Shown: in pieces, positions 14,331 to 23,112 of the stretch
Layout of the letters: every line of letters starts with the position of its first letter
Numbering within the stretch: the stretch's first letter is position 1
Source of the DNA: an uncultured Hungatella sp.
GTDB lineage: Bacteria > Bacillota > Clostridia > Lachnospirales > Lachnospiraceae
Assembly (NCBI GenBank): GCA_910577935.1
Contig: CAJTOT010000041.1
Location: 1 to 28,653 of the forward strand
Direction of reading: 5' to 3'
DNA length: 28,653 nucleotides
Notes under the pieces: model-generated
What the model was told of the DNA's origin: nothing
What the model saw: only the letters and a program-made list of their open reading frames with translations
Databases searched by the model: none
Translations under genes and position numbers: made by a program

Positions 14331-15791
14331 TCACCGGGCGAAATACGCGTCAAAGATGGTTCTGGCCACAGGCGCTGCCGCCAGCCCTCCGGAGCCGCCC
14401 TCCTCCACAATCACCGTGACCACAAGCTCCGGATTCTCCGCCGGCGCAAAGCCGGTAAACCATGCGTGGGACTCTTTTCCCGTCTCAAACTGGGCGGAAC
14501 CTGTTTTTCCTGCCGCCGTGTAATTCTCGGTCCGCAGGGCAGAGCCCGTTCCCTCTGTCACCACCCGCCTCATCATCTCCCCGAGAATTCCGGCTTCCTC
14601 CTCCGTCATCAGATTTCCCCACTCCCGGGGCTGGAAAGACTTCACCACATCCCCTGCCCTGTTTTCCACATAGTCCATGAGATAGGGCGTCATCAGCACT
14701 CCGCGGTTGGCTGCGGCTGACGTTATGAGGGCAATGTGCATGGGAGTCACCTGGGTCAGCCCCTGGCCGATGGAGGTCTGAAGAATCTCCCAGTCCCCCG
14801 CCCCTGCTTCCATGGCAAAACGGCTCTGGGAGTAAGGGAGCGGCAGAGGCTGCTCCCCGTTGAACTTAAGCTGCTGCGTTGTCCCCCCAAGACTTTCCAG
14901 ATTCATGTCCAGCCCCATGGCGGCGAACGCCCCGTTGCAGGAGTTGGCGAAGGCCTCAAACAGATCCTGACTGCCATGGGCATTGCCGTGGTAGCACTGG
15001 ATGGTGTAGTCTCCCCATTCAAAGTACCCGTCACATTCAAATCGGAACCGGTCATAGTCGTCGGGATGTTCTCTTATATATTCAAGGGCAATAACCATCT
15101 TAAACACAGAGCCCGGAGGATACAGTCCCTGGAGCGCCCGGTTTAAAAGCCTGGCCTGGCCGTCATCTTCCGACACCAGCGTCTCCCAGTCCGACTCGAT
15201 GAGATTCGGGTCAAATCCCGGCTTGGACACAAGCGCCAGAATCTTTCCCGTGTCCGGCTCCATGACCACCACGGCCCCCTTTCTGTCCCCAAGGGCATCG
15301 CCGGCTGTCTGCTGAAGTTCCCGGTCCAGGGTAGTCACCACCGAATCTCCCGGATTCTTCCTTCCTGACAGCTCCGTGACAGCCTGGCTCACCAGATTTA
15401 TGTGAGAACTTAAAAGATAAAAATTGGCCAGAGATTCCAGCCCCGTTCTGCCTCTGGAAGAATAACCGACCACATGGTCAAAGAGGGAGCCATAAGGATA
15501 AACCCTGGTCTCCCGCCCTTCCTCGTCTGTCTGTGTCCTTGCCAGAACCGTCCCGTCGCTGCACAAAAGCGCCCCGCGCTCCACACGCTCCGACAGCCTC
15601 TCCAGCCTGGCATTGTAGGGATTGTTGATCACATCCTCCCGCTGAACCGTCAGAAAATACCACATATACAGCATAAGGCAGAGAAACCCAAAGACTACCC
15701 CATACCCCAGCCTCAGTATGCTCCTGTCTCTTTTCTCTTCAGATGTCAAACCCGGCCTTTTCCTCTTTTCCCCCCTGCTATTCAGTCTCAT
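14331..15791 (-). CDS. Class B penicillin-binding protein (transpeptidase)
   Basis: A 486-residue bitopic membrane enzyme that cross-links peptidoglycan outside the cell. One membrane helix at about 28-48 follows a basic head. The transpeptidase domain carries all three motifs: SxxK at 228-231 (PPGSVFK, catalytic Ser228), SxN at 284-286 (SCN) and KTG at 429-431 (AAGKTGSAQF). The N-terminal non-catalytic part is short, so it resembles the compact PbpA/PBP2-like group (about 480-490 residues) rather than long FtsI or MrdA. Its ATG overlaps the end of the SEDS gene by 14 bases, and an AGGAAG site lies inside that gene, so the pair is translationally coupled and likely works as a SEDS-bPBP synthase. 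Last gene of the cluster; no clear terminator follows. Confidence 0.92.
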   Translation of the reverse strand: MRLNSRGEKRKRPGLTSEEKRDRSILRLGYGVVFGFLCLMLYMWYFLTVQREDVINNPYNARLERLSERVERGALLCSDGTVLARTQTDEEGRETRVYPYGSLFDHVVGYSSRGRTGLESLANFYLLSSHINLVSQAVTELSGRKNPGDSVVTTLDRELQQTAGDALGDRKGAVVVMEPDTGKILALVSKPGFDPNLIESDWETLVSEDDGQARLLNRALQGLYPPGSVFKMVIALEYIREHPDDYDRFRFECDGYFEWGDYTIQCYHGNAHGSQDLFEAFANSCNGAFAAMGLDMNLESLGGTTQQLKFNGEQPLPLPYSQSRFAMEAGAGDWEILQTSIGQGLTQVTPMHIALITSAAANRGVLMTPYLMDYVENRAGDVVKSFQPREWGNLMTEEEAGILGEMMRRVVTEGTGSALRTENYTAAGKTGSAQFETGKESHAWFTGFAPAENPELVVTVIVEEGGSGGLAAAPVARTIFDAYFAR

Positions 15792-17103
15792 AGTCGTCTT
15801 CCTCTTCCTGGTTGCGCTTCAGAATATACAGCCCCTGAATTATAGAAAACAGCACAAAGGTGCTGAGAACAGAGCTTCCCCCGTAGCTGACAAGGGGAAA
15901 GGTCACTCCCGTGGAGGGGATAAATTTGGTGGCTCCCCCTGCTGTCAGAAATACCTGGACAATGTACACCGTACCCAGCCCCAGGGCAATGAGCTTGTAG
16001 AACATGGCCTTCATCTGGCAGGCGATCATCATAAACTGAAGAAAGCACCCCAGGCAGACAAGAAGGACACAGAAGGCGAACAGAGCCCCCAGCTCCTCGG
16101 AGATGGCCGCAAACACAAAATCCTTTTCCACCACGGGAATTCTTCCCGGCATTCCCTGACAAAGCCCCAGACCAAACCAGCTGCCGGTTCCTATGGCGAA
16201 CAGAGACTGGGTAATCTGATATCCCCGATTGTCAATATCCGCCCACGGGTTCTGCCATGCCATGACACGCACCCTCACATGAGAAAACATGGCATAGGCA
16301 GCCGCCGAAGCCAGACAGCCGCCGCTGATTCCCAGCCCCAGATACCCCCAGCTGGAGGTGGCGGCAAACAGCATAAACACATAGGTAATAAAAAAAATCA
16401 GGCCGCTCCCAAGGTCTTTAGAAGCCACCAGAATCAGCACATGGAGGGCCGCCGCCGCGCTGGTTATAAAAACCTGCCTCCGGTCCGTGGACCGGTAAAA
16501 CATGGCAGCCACAAAAAACACAAAGCTGATCTTGACAAATTCTGAGGGCTGTGCGGAGACTCCCGCCACAGTGAGAGAAAGCCGGGCCCCGTAGCTGGTG
16601 CTGCCCGACACGTACACAAGGCCCAGCAGCCCCAGGCCCAGCAGCCCGTAAGCCCACGGAATCCTGCCCAGCTGCCAGGCGCGGTCCATGACAAAAGGGA
16701 TGAACAAGGTCACTGCCGCCGAACACGCCACGATGACGAACTGCCTGGCCGCCTTGTCGAAGGACAGCCTGGCAAGGACGATAAATCCCACACACAAAAG
16801 CATACATATGTTGTTCACCAGAAGCTCCGACCTGTTGCGGTAAAGCTGTCTCCAGAGAAACATATAGCACAGAAAAAACATTGCCTGAACCACATAAAAC
16901 ACAGGCATTCTCCAGTCCTCCGTATTCAGAAACAACACTCCGTATGCCAGAAAATGCAGCAGAAACATGAGACGCCAAAGCCTCCTGCATATCCGTTCCT
17001 GCCTCTCATATTCCACATTAAAATATCTGAAATTCCAAAACGTGTACATGGCTGCCAGCAAAATCAACAGATATTTTGACACGTCAGTTATGAGATTTGC
17101 CAA
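15778..17103 (-). CDS. SEDS peptidoglycan glycosyltransferase, FtsW/RodA family
   Basis: A 441-residue membrane protein with about ten to twelve hydrophobic helices. SEDS proteins polymerise lipid II into glycan strands with a partner class B PBP, here encoded next. Family features are QPSEFVKISFVFFVAA, SKDLGSGLIFFITYVFMLF, the region with WQNPWAD and the C-terminal GVTFPLVSYGGSSVLSTF. The start is a TTG at 17103, with AGGTGATG upstream; no ATG gives the full first helix. It begins 8 bases after the U32 gene stop. FtsW and RodA cannot be separated by sequence alone; the ZapA and RuvAB neighbours suggest a division link but this is inference. Confidence 0.92.
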   Translation of the reverse strand: MANLITDVSKYLLILLAAMYTFWNFRYFNVEYERQERICRRLWRLMFLLHFLAYGVLFLNTEDWRMPVFYVVQAMFFLCYMFLWRQLYRNRSELLVNNICMLLCVGFIVLARLSFDKAARQFVIVACSAAVTLFIPFVMDRAWQLGRIPWAYGLLGLGLLGLVYVSGSTSYGARLSLTVAGVSAQPSEFVKISFVFFVAAMFYRSTDRRQVFITSAAAALHVLILVASKDLGSGLIFFITYVFMLFAATSSWGYLGLGISGGCLASAAAYAMFSHVRVRVMAWQNPWADIDNRGYQITQSLFAIGTGSWFGLGLCQGMPGRIPVVEKDFVFAAISEELGALFAFCVLLVCLGCFLQFMMIACQMKAMFYKLIALGLGTVYIVQVFLTAGGATKFIPSTGVTFPLVSYGGSSVLSTFVLFSIIQGLYILKRNQEEEDDYETE

Positions 17104-17111
17104 GTCATCAC

Positions 17112-19454
17112 CTACTCTACGCCGCGTTTAAAATGTCCTCTCGTAAAACCTCCCCCGCCGCTTTCCCCTTGTCTCAGTCTTGCCTTTTCCTGCTCCGCCT
17201 TTCTCCCCGGACCGGACAGCGCTTCCGCCCACGCCCCGGTTATCCGCTCTATATCCGAAACCGATTCCCTCGTAAAGCACAGCCTCACTGCCTCCGGCGC
17301 CAGTTCCATGATTCTCTCTGCCTGGTCCATCAAAGACAGGGGGTCCGGATTATAGACCAGATTGTAACAAAAGGCGCAGTGATTTCTCACAGGAAGCTCT
17401 TTGCCTGTGCGGTCCTTCATCTCCAGCCACCCCGGCGTCCGGGTGCAGCCGGAGGTGGTTTTCCTCACGCACTGGGCAGACACCATGGCAGGGAGAAACC
17501 CGTACACCACCAGTTCCTTTCCCCCACAGCCCAGATCCGCCAGCTCCCTGGCGTTGAGCTCCAGAGGCAGAGTCACTCTGCCGCACCCCAGCCGAGAAAG
17601 TATTTCTGCTGATCTGTGATTGAAGACATACAGATTATGATCCCCATAAACAGGCGCTTCTATTCCTCTGCTCTTCAGATATTCAATCTCCTCCAGGGTC
17701 CGCGCCAGAATCCCGTCGAAACCTGCCTCCCTCAGCCAGGAAAGTCTTTTCTCAAAGTACTCCTCCGCCTGTTTTCGGAAAATCACCGGCATGGCCAGGA
17801 CACAGGCTTTTCCCTGTTCATGGCACTTTCTCACAAGTTCCGGCCATCTTTCCGCCTCCGCCCCATCCGACTCCATGATGACCTCGCGGACCAGGGCCGT
17901 CTTCAGCACATGGGACAGCCCCCACATGTCCGGCAGAAGCACATGAAGACCGGGCTGCCGCCGCGCCTGCTCCGCGTTGACCGTCTGCGCTCCGCCGGTC
18001 AGCCGCGCCTCTCTGCCCGGACTCTTCCCTCTTCCTGTAAAATCTTCCGGACCGGCTCCCGCCGCACCGGCCGAATCATCTGGCAGATCCCGCCCGGCCG
18101 TCCTCCGAAAGGGACGCAGCGCAGACTCTCTCAGAGCTTCCAGCCCGTTCCTTCTCAGCTCGTTGAGAGCCTGGACGGGCACGAACACCTGTCCCTCCAG
18201 CTCCGTGTCCAGATCCTGAAGCTCAAAAGCCGTGCCCCCTGTCTTTCTTATCTGCTTCTCCAGCCTGTCCCTGGAGGCAGGCTGGTTCTGGGCCTTCTGA
18301 ACCACGGCTCCGAAAACCTCCGCTTCCGGCCCGCCTCCCGTCTCCCGGCAGAGCTTCAGCTTCAGAGACAGCGGCTCCCCCTCCCGCACGGTCAGACGGC
18401 CGCTCACAGGCTCCTTTTTCTCCGCCTCCACATAGAGTCTGTCCAGCCTGTCAAACAGCTCCTGGTTGGCCTGGCGGAATCCGGGCTTCTCCTTTCCGGC
18501 GATCATGCCGGCCCCGTTGTGCTGCCTGTAGTACCCTTCTGTAAAGCCTCCCCTGTCAAACAGGTCCAGAAGCATCTGCCTGTCCGCCGGATCCACTCTG
18601 TAGCCTTCTCTGCCGCTGTCAAAGTACATATCCACATATTTTCTGTAGACATGTACCACTCCCGCCGTGTATCTGGGGCTCTTCATGCGCCCTTCTATCT
18701 TAAGCGAACAGATGCCGGCCTGGATCATATCAGGGATAATGTCCAGCGTGCACAGATCCTTCATGCTGAGGATGTATCCATCCCCACTGCCTCCCCGTCC
18801 ACGGCCTCTCCCGGACACGCCGTTTTTCAGGCCGGAAGACACCTGGTAAGGGAGACGGCAGGGCTGGGCGCATCTTCCCCTGTTGCCGCTTCTCCCGCCG
18901 ATAAAGCTGCTGAGAAGGCACTGCCCCGAGTAGCAGTAACACAGGGCCCCGTGGACAAAGGACTCGATCTCTATGGGAACCTCCCTGTGAATCCGCCTAA
19001 TCTCCTCAAGAGACATCTCCCTGGCAGTCACCACCCGCTTTACTCCAAGCCTCTCCAGGATTCTGGCCCCGTATACGCCGGTGACGGTCATCTGGGTGCT
19101 TCCGTGAACCGGCAGATCGGGGAACCACTGCCTGATGCAGGAGACCGCCCCCAGATCCTGGACGATCACCCCATCCACTCCCCGCTCATAGTACGGAAGA
19201 AGAAAATCATACAGCTCCCCCAGCTCCTGCTCCTTCATAAGAGTATTCACCGTCATGTACAGGGACACCCCGTGAAGATGGGCATAGTCGATGGCCTCCA
19301 GCAGCAGCCCCTCATCCGGGTTGTCCGCGTACGCCCTGGCCCCGAAACGGCTGCCCCCTATATAAACCCCGTCGGCTCCCGCCGCCACGGCTGCTTTCAT
19401 GCTCTCAAATGAACCTGCCGGCGCCAAAACCTCCGGCCGTCTCTGTCCTGTCAT
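17112..19454 (-). CDS. U32-family peptidase-like protein (RlhA-like, with DUF3656)
   Basis: A 780-residue protein of the long U32 type. The N-terminal U32 domain opens PEVLAPAGSFESMKAAVAAG and holds the family signature at about 164-183 (ESFVHGALCYCYSGQC), plus RCAQPCRLPY with Cys195 and Cys199. These cysteines are conserved in U32 proteins now known to be iron-sulphur hydroxylation factors; RlhA of this form hydroxylates 23S rRNA C2501 in E. coli. A DUF3656 region lies about 325-450. Residues about 455-500 are a low-complexity Arg/Gly/Ala linker, and a C-terminal part includes HCAFCYN. AGGAG precedes the ATG, which overlaps the ZapA stop by four bases (ATGA). RNA modification is the likelier role, though collagenase-like annotation is common. 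Confidence 0.88.
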   Translation of the reverse strand: MTGQRRPEVLAPAGSFESMKAAVAAGADGVYIGGSRFGARAYADNPDEGLLLEAIDYAHLHGVSLYMTVNTLMKEQELGELYDFLLPYYERGVDGVIVQDLGAVSCIRQWFPDLPVHGSTQMTVTGVYGARILERLGVKRVVTAREMSLEEIRRIHREVPIEIESFVHGALCYCYSGQCLLSSFIGGRSGNRGRCAQPCRLPYQVSSGLKNGVSGRGRGRGGSGDGYILSMKDLCTLDIIPDMIQAGICSLKIEGRMKSPRYTAGVVHVYRKYVDMYFDSGREGYRVDPADRQMLLDLFDRGGFTEGYYRQHNGAGMIAGKEKPGFRQANQELFDRLDRLYVEAEKKEPVSGRLTVREGEPLSLKLKLCRETGGGPEAEVFGAVVQKAQNQPASRDRLEKQIRKTGGTAFELQDLDTELEGQVFVPVQALNELRRNGLEALRESALRPFRRTAGRDLPDDSAGAAGAGPEDFTGRGKSPGREARLTGGAQTVNAEQARRQPGLHVLLPDMWGLSHVLKTALVREVIMESDGAEAERWPELVRKCHEQGKACVLAMPVIFRKQAEEYFEKRLSWLREAGFDGILARTLEEIEYLKSRGIEAPVYGDHNLYVFNHRSAEILSRLGCGRVTLPLELNARELADLGCGGKELVVYGFLPAMVSAQCVRKTTSGCTRTPGWLEMKDRTGKELPVRNHCAFCYNLVYNPDPLSLMDQAERIMELAPEAVRLCFTRESVSDIERITGAWAEALSGPGRKAEQEKARLRQGESGGGGFTRGHFKRGVE

Positions 19455-19945
19455 ACCCTGTCTCCTCGTCTTCCATTGTTCCGGTCCGCAGGCGCCTGGC
19501 CGGCGGCCGCCTGGACAGCCTTCACCCGCATAAGCTCCTCCTGGGCTTTCTCCAGCTCCTTTTTCAGCCTCAGGAGCTCCTCTTTCTTTTCTTCCAGATC
19601 CCTGGTCACATTCTCCAGGCGCAGCTGTGTAGTCACCAGCTCGTGCTTAAGGCCGTAGCTCTCTCTCTCCATCTCGTCTCTCTGCCTCTCGCTGACCGCC
19701 GCCCGGTTGGTGGCCTTAAAATAATCATCGGCAATATTCAGAGAGATCATCACGGCCTGATATTCCTGGCTCTGCCTGGTAAATCCCTCCTGGCGCTTCA
19801 GCTGGGCCGTCTTCTCGTTGATATAGCTGGCCACCCTCTGAAAATAGTGTTCGTCCTCCGTCCCCCCAAGGGTGTATATCTTCCCGTCTATCAAAACCTC
19901 TGCGTAATTTTTCGTATCCATGAACCTGCCGTTATTATTCATCAT
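19451..19945 (-). CDS. zapA: ZapA-like cell division protein with long coiled coil
   Basis: A 164-residue cytosolic protein. The ZapA domain covers about 9-95 (AEVLIDGKIYTLGGTEDEHYFQRVASYINEK and AVMISLNIADDYFKA); ZapA binds and bundles FtsZ at the division ring. A coiled coil follows (about 95-145, rich in EEKKEELLRLKKELEKAQEE), making the protein longer than the usual 85-110 residues. The start is ATG 19945 (or 19942), set by AAAGGAG; sixteen upstream codons in the open frame are unlikely. The stop overlaps the U32 start. It lies 93 bases after ruvB, with a small CCAAAG/CTTTGG hairpin (20012-20029) in the gap. Confidence 0.88.
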   Translation of the reverse strand: MMNNNGRFMDTKNYAEVLIDGKIYTLGGTEDEHYFQRVASYINEKTAQLKRQEGFTRQSQEYQAVMISLNIADDYFKATNRAAVSERQRDEMERESYGLKHELVTTQLRLENVTRDLEEKKEELLRLKKELEKAQEELMRVKAVQAAAGQAPADRNNGRRGDRV

Positions 19946-20038
19946 CCCTGCTCCTTTCCCCACTTGCCCCCTCTGCTTCCCCGCCCCAGGCACAGCCCGA
20001 AGTTTACAAGTCCAAAGCTTCCTCTTTGGTATATCATC

Positions 20039-21043
20039 TCACGCTTCCCTTTCCCGGACGCAGTCCAGATGCCTGTAAGCGTGCTCCGTGGCAACCCTTC
20101 CCCTGGGCGTGCGGTTGATCAGCCCGTTCATCAGAAGGTAGGGCTCGTACACGTCCTCCAGAGTTCCCGCGTCTTCTCCCAGCGCCGCCGCCAGCGTGTC
20201 CAGCCCCACCGGGCCGCCGGAAAATTTCTGAATGATGGTGAGCAAAATAGCCCTGTCGTTGTTGTCCAGGCCCAGACGGTCCACATCCAGGATATCCAGG
20301 GCAAAATCCGCCACCTCCTTGGTGATCACTCCGTCATATTTTACCTGGGCAAAGTCCCGGACCCTCTTTAAGAGACGGTTGGCAAGCCTGGGAGTTCCCC
20401 TGGACCTCCTGGCAAGCTCCACTGCTCCCGCCTCCTCGATCTTCACATCCAGAACCCCCGCCGACCGGATAATAATGGTCTTTAACTCCTCCACCGTGTA
20501 GAATTCCATCTTAGCCACCACCCCGAAACGGTCCCTGAGAGGGGCAGTCAAAAGCCCTGCCCTGGTGGTGGCGCCCACAAGGGTGAATCTGGGAAGCTCC
20601 AGGCGGATAGACCGGGCGGAGGAGTCCTTCCCCAGCATGATATCTATGGCAAAATCCTCCATGGCCGGGTAGAGCACCTCCTCCACCTGCCGGTTCAGCC
20701 TGTGGATCTCGTCCACAAACAGCACATCCCCCTCCTGAAGGTTGTTCAGAATAGCCGCCATCTCCCCCGGCTTCTCGATGGCCGGGCCGGAGGTGATCTT
20801 TATATTGACCCCCATCTCGTTGGCGATAATCCCGGACAGCGTCGTCTTGCCCAGGCCGGGAGGGCCGTAAAAAAGCACATGGTCCAGACTCTCCCCTCTG
20901 GACTTTGCCGCGTCGATATATATTTTTAAAGTAGATTTCAGCTTCTCCTGGCCGATGTAATCCGCCAGGAGCTGAGGTCTCAAGTGAGACTCTGCCTTTA
21001 CGTCTTCCTCTGTCAAATCTGTATTGATGATCCTGCGTTCCAT
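20039..21043 (-). CDS. ruvB: Holliday junction branch migration helicase RuvB
   Basis: A 334-residue AAA+ motor that drives branch migration of Holliday junctions with RuvA. Walker A is GPPGLGKTT at 60-68 and Walker B VLFVDEIHR at 107-115; sensor and arginine-finger regions are present (TLVGATTRAG, PLRDRFG). The C-terminal winged helix ends with GLINRTPRGRVAT, typical of RuvB. Full length for the family. The ATG at 21043 has AGAGGA very close upstream. It lies 109 bases after ruvA in the same direction. Confidence 0.98.
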   Translation of the reverse strand: MERRIINTDLTEEDVKAESHLRPQLLADYIGQEKLKSTLKIYIDAAKSRGESLDHVLFYGPPGLGKTTLSGIIANEMGVNIKITSGPAIEKPGEMAAILNNLQEGDVLFVDEIHRLNRQVEEVLYPAMEDFAIDIMLGKDSSARSIRLELPRFTLVGATTRAGLLTAPLRDRFGVVAKMEFYTVEELKTIIIRSAGVLDVKIEEAGAVELARRSRGTPRLANRLLKRVRDFAQVKYDGVITKEVADFALDILDVDRLGLDNNDRAILLTIIQKFSGGPVGLDTLAAALGEDAGTLEDVYEPYLLMNGLINRTPRGRVATEHAYRHLDCVREREA

Positions 21044-21152
21044 ATCCTCTGCCTGACATCCGGTTATTATCCGGCTTCCTTTCTGATCTCTGACGTTTCA
21101 CGCGGCCTTTGGCCCCGCGCAGGCCTTTGCCTCTCCAGACACAGTCCCGCGC

Positions 21153-21764
21153 CTAAAACGCCAGGTGCCTGAGGGATGCCTTCAGCACATCCTCCCCTGT
21201 CATCTCCTGGGTGATCTCCGTCTTTCCAACGGCCCTGGCCGCCTCCATAGGCGAATATCCCAGGGCAACCAGGGCTTCCACAGCCTCTTTTCCCGCCTGG
21301 CTGAGGCCGGCGGCGCTGTCTCTGCTCTCCTCCCCCCCGTTCCGGGGGGCCAAAAACTGATCTACCGAAATCTTGTCCTTCAGATCCAGAATAATCCTCT
21401 GGGCCGTCTTGCTGCCTATGCCCGGAGCCTTGGCGATGGCCTTGGCATCCCCGGAGATGACGGCCAGCCTGAGGGCGTCCGGCCTCATGGCAGACAAGAG
21501 CCCCAGAGCGCCCTTGGGCCCTATGCCGCTGACCCCAAGAAGCTTTTTAAACATGGTCAAGTCCTGGCGGCTGAGAAAACCGTAAAGGTTCATGGCATCC
21601 TCCCGCACCTGGAGGTATGTATAGATCCGCACCTCTTTTCCCACAGCCGGAAGTCCCTCCAGCACAGACAGGGGCACCCGGATGTTGTAGCCCACTGCCC
21701 CGGCCTCCACCACGATCATGTCTTCATCTATCTCCACCAATGGTCCTCTTATATAGGATATCAC
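21153..21764 (-). CDS. ruvA: Holliday junction branch migration protein RuvA
   Basis: A 203-residue DNA-binding subunit that forms a tetramer on Holliday junctions and loads RuvB. The N-terminal OB fold starts MISYIRGPLVEIDEDMIVVE; two helix-hairpin-helix motifs follow (LLGVSGIGPKGAL and AKAPGIGSKTAQRI); the C-terminal domain III (GYSPMEAARAV) contacts RuvB. The start is a GTG at 21764; GGGGAGAGG lies upstream. First gene of the repair/division cluster, with a good promoter and a LexA-like box ahead of it. No ruvC is expected in Bacillota. Confidence 0.97.
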   Translation of the reverse strand: MISYIRGPLVEIDEDMIVVEAGAVGYNIRVPLSVLEGLPAVGKEVRIYTYLQVREDAMNLYGFLSRQDLTMFKKLLGVSGIGPKGALGLLSAMRPDALRLAVISGDAKAIAKAPGIGSKTAQRIILDLKDKISVDQFLAPRNGGEESRDSAAGLSQAGKEAVEALVALGYSPMEAARAVGKTEITQEMTGEDVLKASLRHLAF

Positions 21765-21799
21765 CGCTTCTGCCTCTCCCCTCTCATTCTGTCTTTACC

Positions 21800-21828
21800 A
21801 TCATATCATACGCCTGATTTCTTTGCAA
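21800..21828 (-). promoter_or_regulatory. Sigma-A promoter of the ruvAB-zapA cluster
   Basis: The minus strand has TTGCAA (21828-21823), a 17-base spacer and TATGAT (21805-21800), about 36 bases before the ruvA start codon. It is the only clear promoter found for the six-gene run. Confidence 0.72.
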
Positions 21829-21835
21829 GACGAAC

Positions 21836-21849
21836 CGAACAGGTATTCT
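21836..21849. promoter_or_regulatory. Degenerate LexA (SOS) box upstream of ruvA
   Basis: The plus strand reads CGAAC-AGGT-ATTCT. The Gram-positive LexA consensus is CGAAC-N4-GTTCG, so the left half is perfect and the right half differs at two positions. It lies 8 bases upstream of the -35 hexamer. ruvAB is a known SOS target in Bacillus, which supports the call; the imperfect right half lowers it. Confidence 0.4.
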
Positions 21850-21873
21850 GTAACTGAAAAATGCCCGGAAAGC

Positions 21874-21912
21874 GGCGGGGCGCAGACAGGCTTCAGCCGT
21901 CTCTTCCCCGCC
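21874..21912 (-). terminator. Hairpin terminator after asnA
   Basis: GGCGGGG (21874-21880) pairs with CCCCGCC (21906-21912), and an inner AGAC/GTCT stem stacks inside. On the minus strand the hairpin starts about 40 bases after the asnA stop and is followed by CTTTCC and then ATTTTTC, an imperfect T tract. It separates asnA from the ruv cluster. Confidence 0.55.
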
Positions 21913-21951
21913 GTCTTTCAAGGCATCCCCCAGCAGCTTCCCGCTGCCCGC

Positions 21952-22965
21952 CTACAGCAGATAGATCTTATGCTCCCTGCAGGTCTCCCTCATCTCCTCC
22001 GGCCATATGCTGGCCTGGACTTCCCCGATATGGGCCCTGTCAAGGAGCAGCATGCACAGCCTGGACTGGCCGATGCCGCCTCCGATGGTGTAAGGCAGCC
22101 GCCCCTCCAGAAGCATCCGGTGGTACGGCAGCGCCCTTCTCTCCTGGCATCCCGCCTTCACAAGCTGTTCCTCCAGAGAACTCTCGTCCACGCGGATTCC
22201 CATGCTGGAAATCTCCAGGGCGCATCCCAGAGTCTCGAACCAGAACAGGATATCCCCGTTCAGCTGCCAGTCGTCGTAGTCCGGCGCCCGGCCGTCATGA
22301 GGCTCCCCGCTCTCCAGCTTGTCGCCTATTTTCATAAGGAAGACACAGCCCCGCTCCTTCGTGATCAAATTCTCCCGCTCCTTAGGCGTTCTGCCCGGGT
22401 ACATATCCTCCAGCTCCTGGGCGGTGATGAAGAAAATGTCCTCGGGAAGGCGCTTCACCGCCTGAGGGTATTTGTACCACACCTCATGCTCCATGTGCTT
22501 GATGATCTTAAAAATGTTCCGCACCGTGTCCTTGAGGGTGTCCTCCGTCCTCTGTTCCCTGGTGATCACCTTCTCCCAGTCCCACTGGTCCACATAGCAG
22601 GAGTGAAGATTGTCAAGAACCTCGTCCCGCCGGATAGCGTTCATGTTGGTGTACAGGCCTTCCCCCGGCTTAAAGCCGTACTGATGAAGAGCCATTCTCT
22701 TCCACTTGGCAAGAGAGTGCACTACCTGAATCGTCTCGCCGGGAACCGCAGCCATATCGAAAGACACCGGCCTCTCCACACCGTTTAAGTCGTCGTTGAG
22801 ACCGCTGCTCTTCTCCACAAAAAGGGGAGCGGAGATTCTCTCCAGATTCATCTCCCGTCCAAATTCCTTCTGAAATGTGTCTCGTATGTACTTGATCGCC
22901 TCCTGGGTCTGACGGATGGTCAGACGAGGATCGTAACTTTCCGGCAGTATCAGATTCATCCCCAT
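21952..22965 (-). CDS. asnA: Aspartate-ammonia ligase (asparagine synthetase A)
   Basis: A 337-residue cytosolic enzyme that makes asparagine from aspartate, ammonia and ATP through an aspartyl-adenylate. It has the class II synthetase fold: the N-terminal helix YDPRLTIRQTQEAIKYIRDTF, SAPLFVEKSSGLNDDLNG, the middle AIRRDEVLDNLHSCYVDQWDWEK, and the C-terminal GGGIGQSRLCMLLL motif 3. Length equals the family norm (about 330). AGGAGG lies 4 bases before ATG 22965; ATG 22959 is an alternative. It is a single gene with a near-consensus promoter, divergent from the plus-strand kinase-like gene. No T-box or other leader fits in the short 5' region. Confidence 0.97.
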   Translation of the reverse strand: MGMNLILPESYDPRLTIRQTQEAIKYIRDTFQKEFGREMNLERISAPLFVEKSSGLNDDLNGVERPVSFDMAAVPGETIQVVHSLAKWKRMALHQYGFKPGEGLYTNMNAIRRDEVLDNLHSCYVDQWDWEKVITREQRTEDTLKDTVRNIFKIIKHMEHEVWYKYPQAVKRLPEDIFFITAQELEDMYPGRTPKERENLITKERGCVFLMKIGDKLESGEPHDGRAPDYDDWQLNGDILFWFETLGCALEISSMGIRVDESSLEEQLVKAGCQERRALPYHRMLLEGRLPYTIGGGIGQSRLCMLLLDRAHIGEVQASIWPEEMRETCREHKIYLL

Positions 22966-22997
22966 ATATCCTCCTAAAATTCAAATTCATCCGCTCC

Positions 22998-23026
22998 ATT
23001 ATAGCGCCGCCGGCCGCTAAAGTCAA
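22998..23026 (-). promoter_or_regulatory. Sigma-A promoter of asnA
   Basis: The minus strand has TTGACT (23026-23021), exactly 17 bases, and TATAAT (23003-22998), about 33 bases before the start codon. Near consensus, with a GC-rich spacer. Confidence 0.82.
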
Positions 23027-23112
23027 ACGCCTTGTGGAGACGGAGCCCGGAACTGTTCGTTACTGGTTACTGTTCCAACCAGGTGACAGGTTCGTTCACG
23101 GTCATCATCAGA

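Noticed and set aside
14099..14410. 103-codon minus-strand open frame after the PBP
   Set aside because: It overlaps the PBP 3' end and the plus-strand relic, which explains the same bases better with two recognisable protein segments. Kept only as a low-probability alternative.
15718..16545. 275-codon plus-strand open frame over the SEDS gene
   Set aside because: Antisense to strong membrane-helix coding sequence; composition is not protein-like and there is no ribosome site.
17616..19412. 598-codon open frame on the plus strand
   Set aside because: It lies fully opposite the U32 gene, whose motifs, ribosome site and overlap with zapA are clear. The antisense protein is rich in Leu/Arg/His/Pro with no domain pattern, as expected from GC-biased codon use.
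22966..23040. T-box or other riboswitch before asnA
   Set aside because: The near-consensus promoter leaves a leader of only about 25 bases, too short for a T-box.
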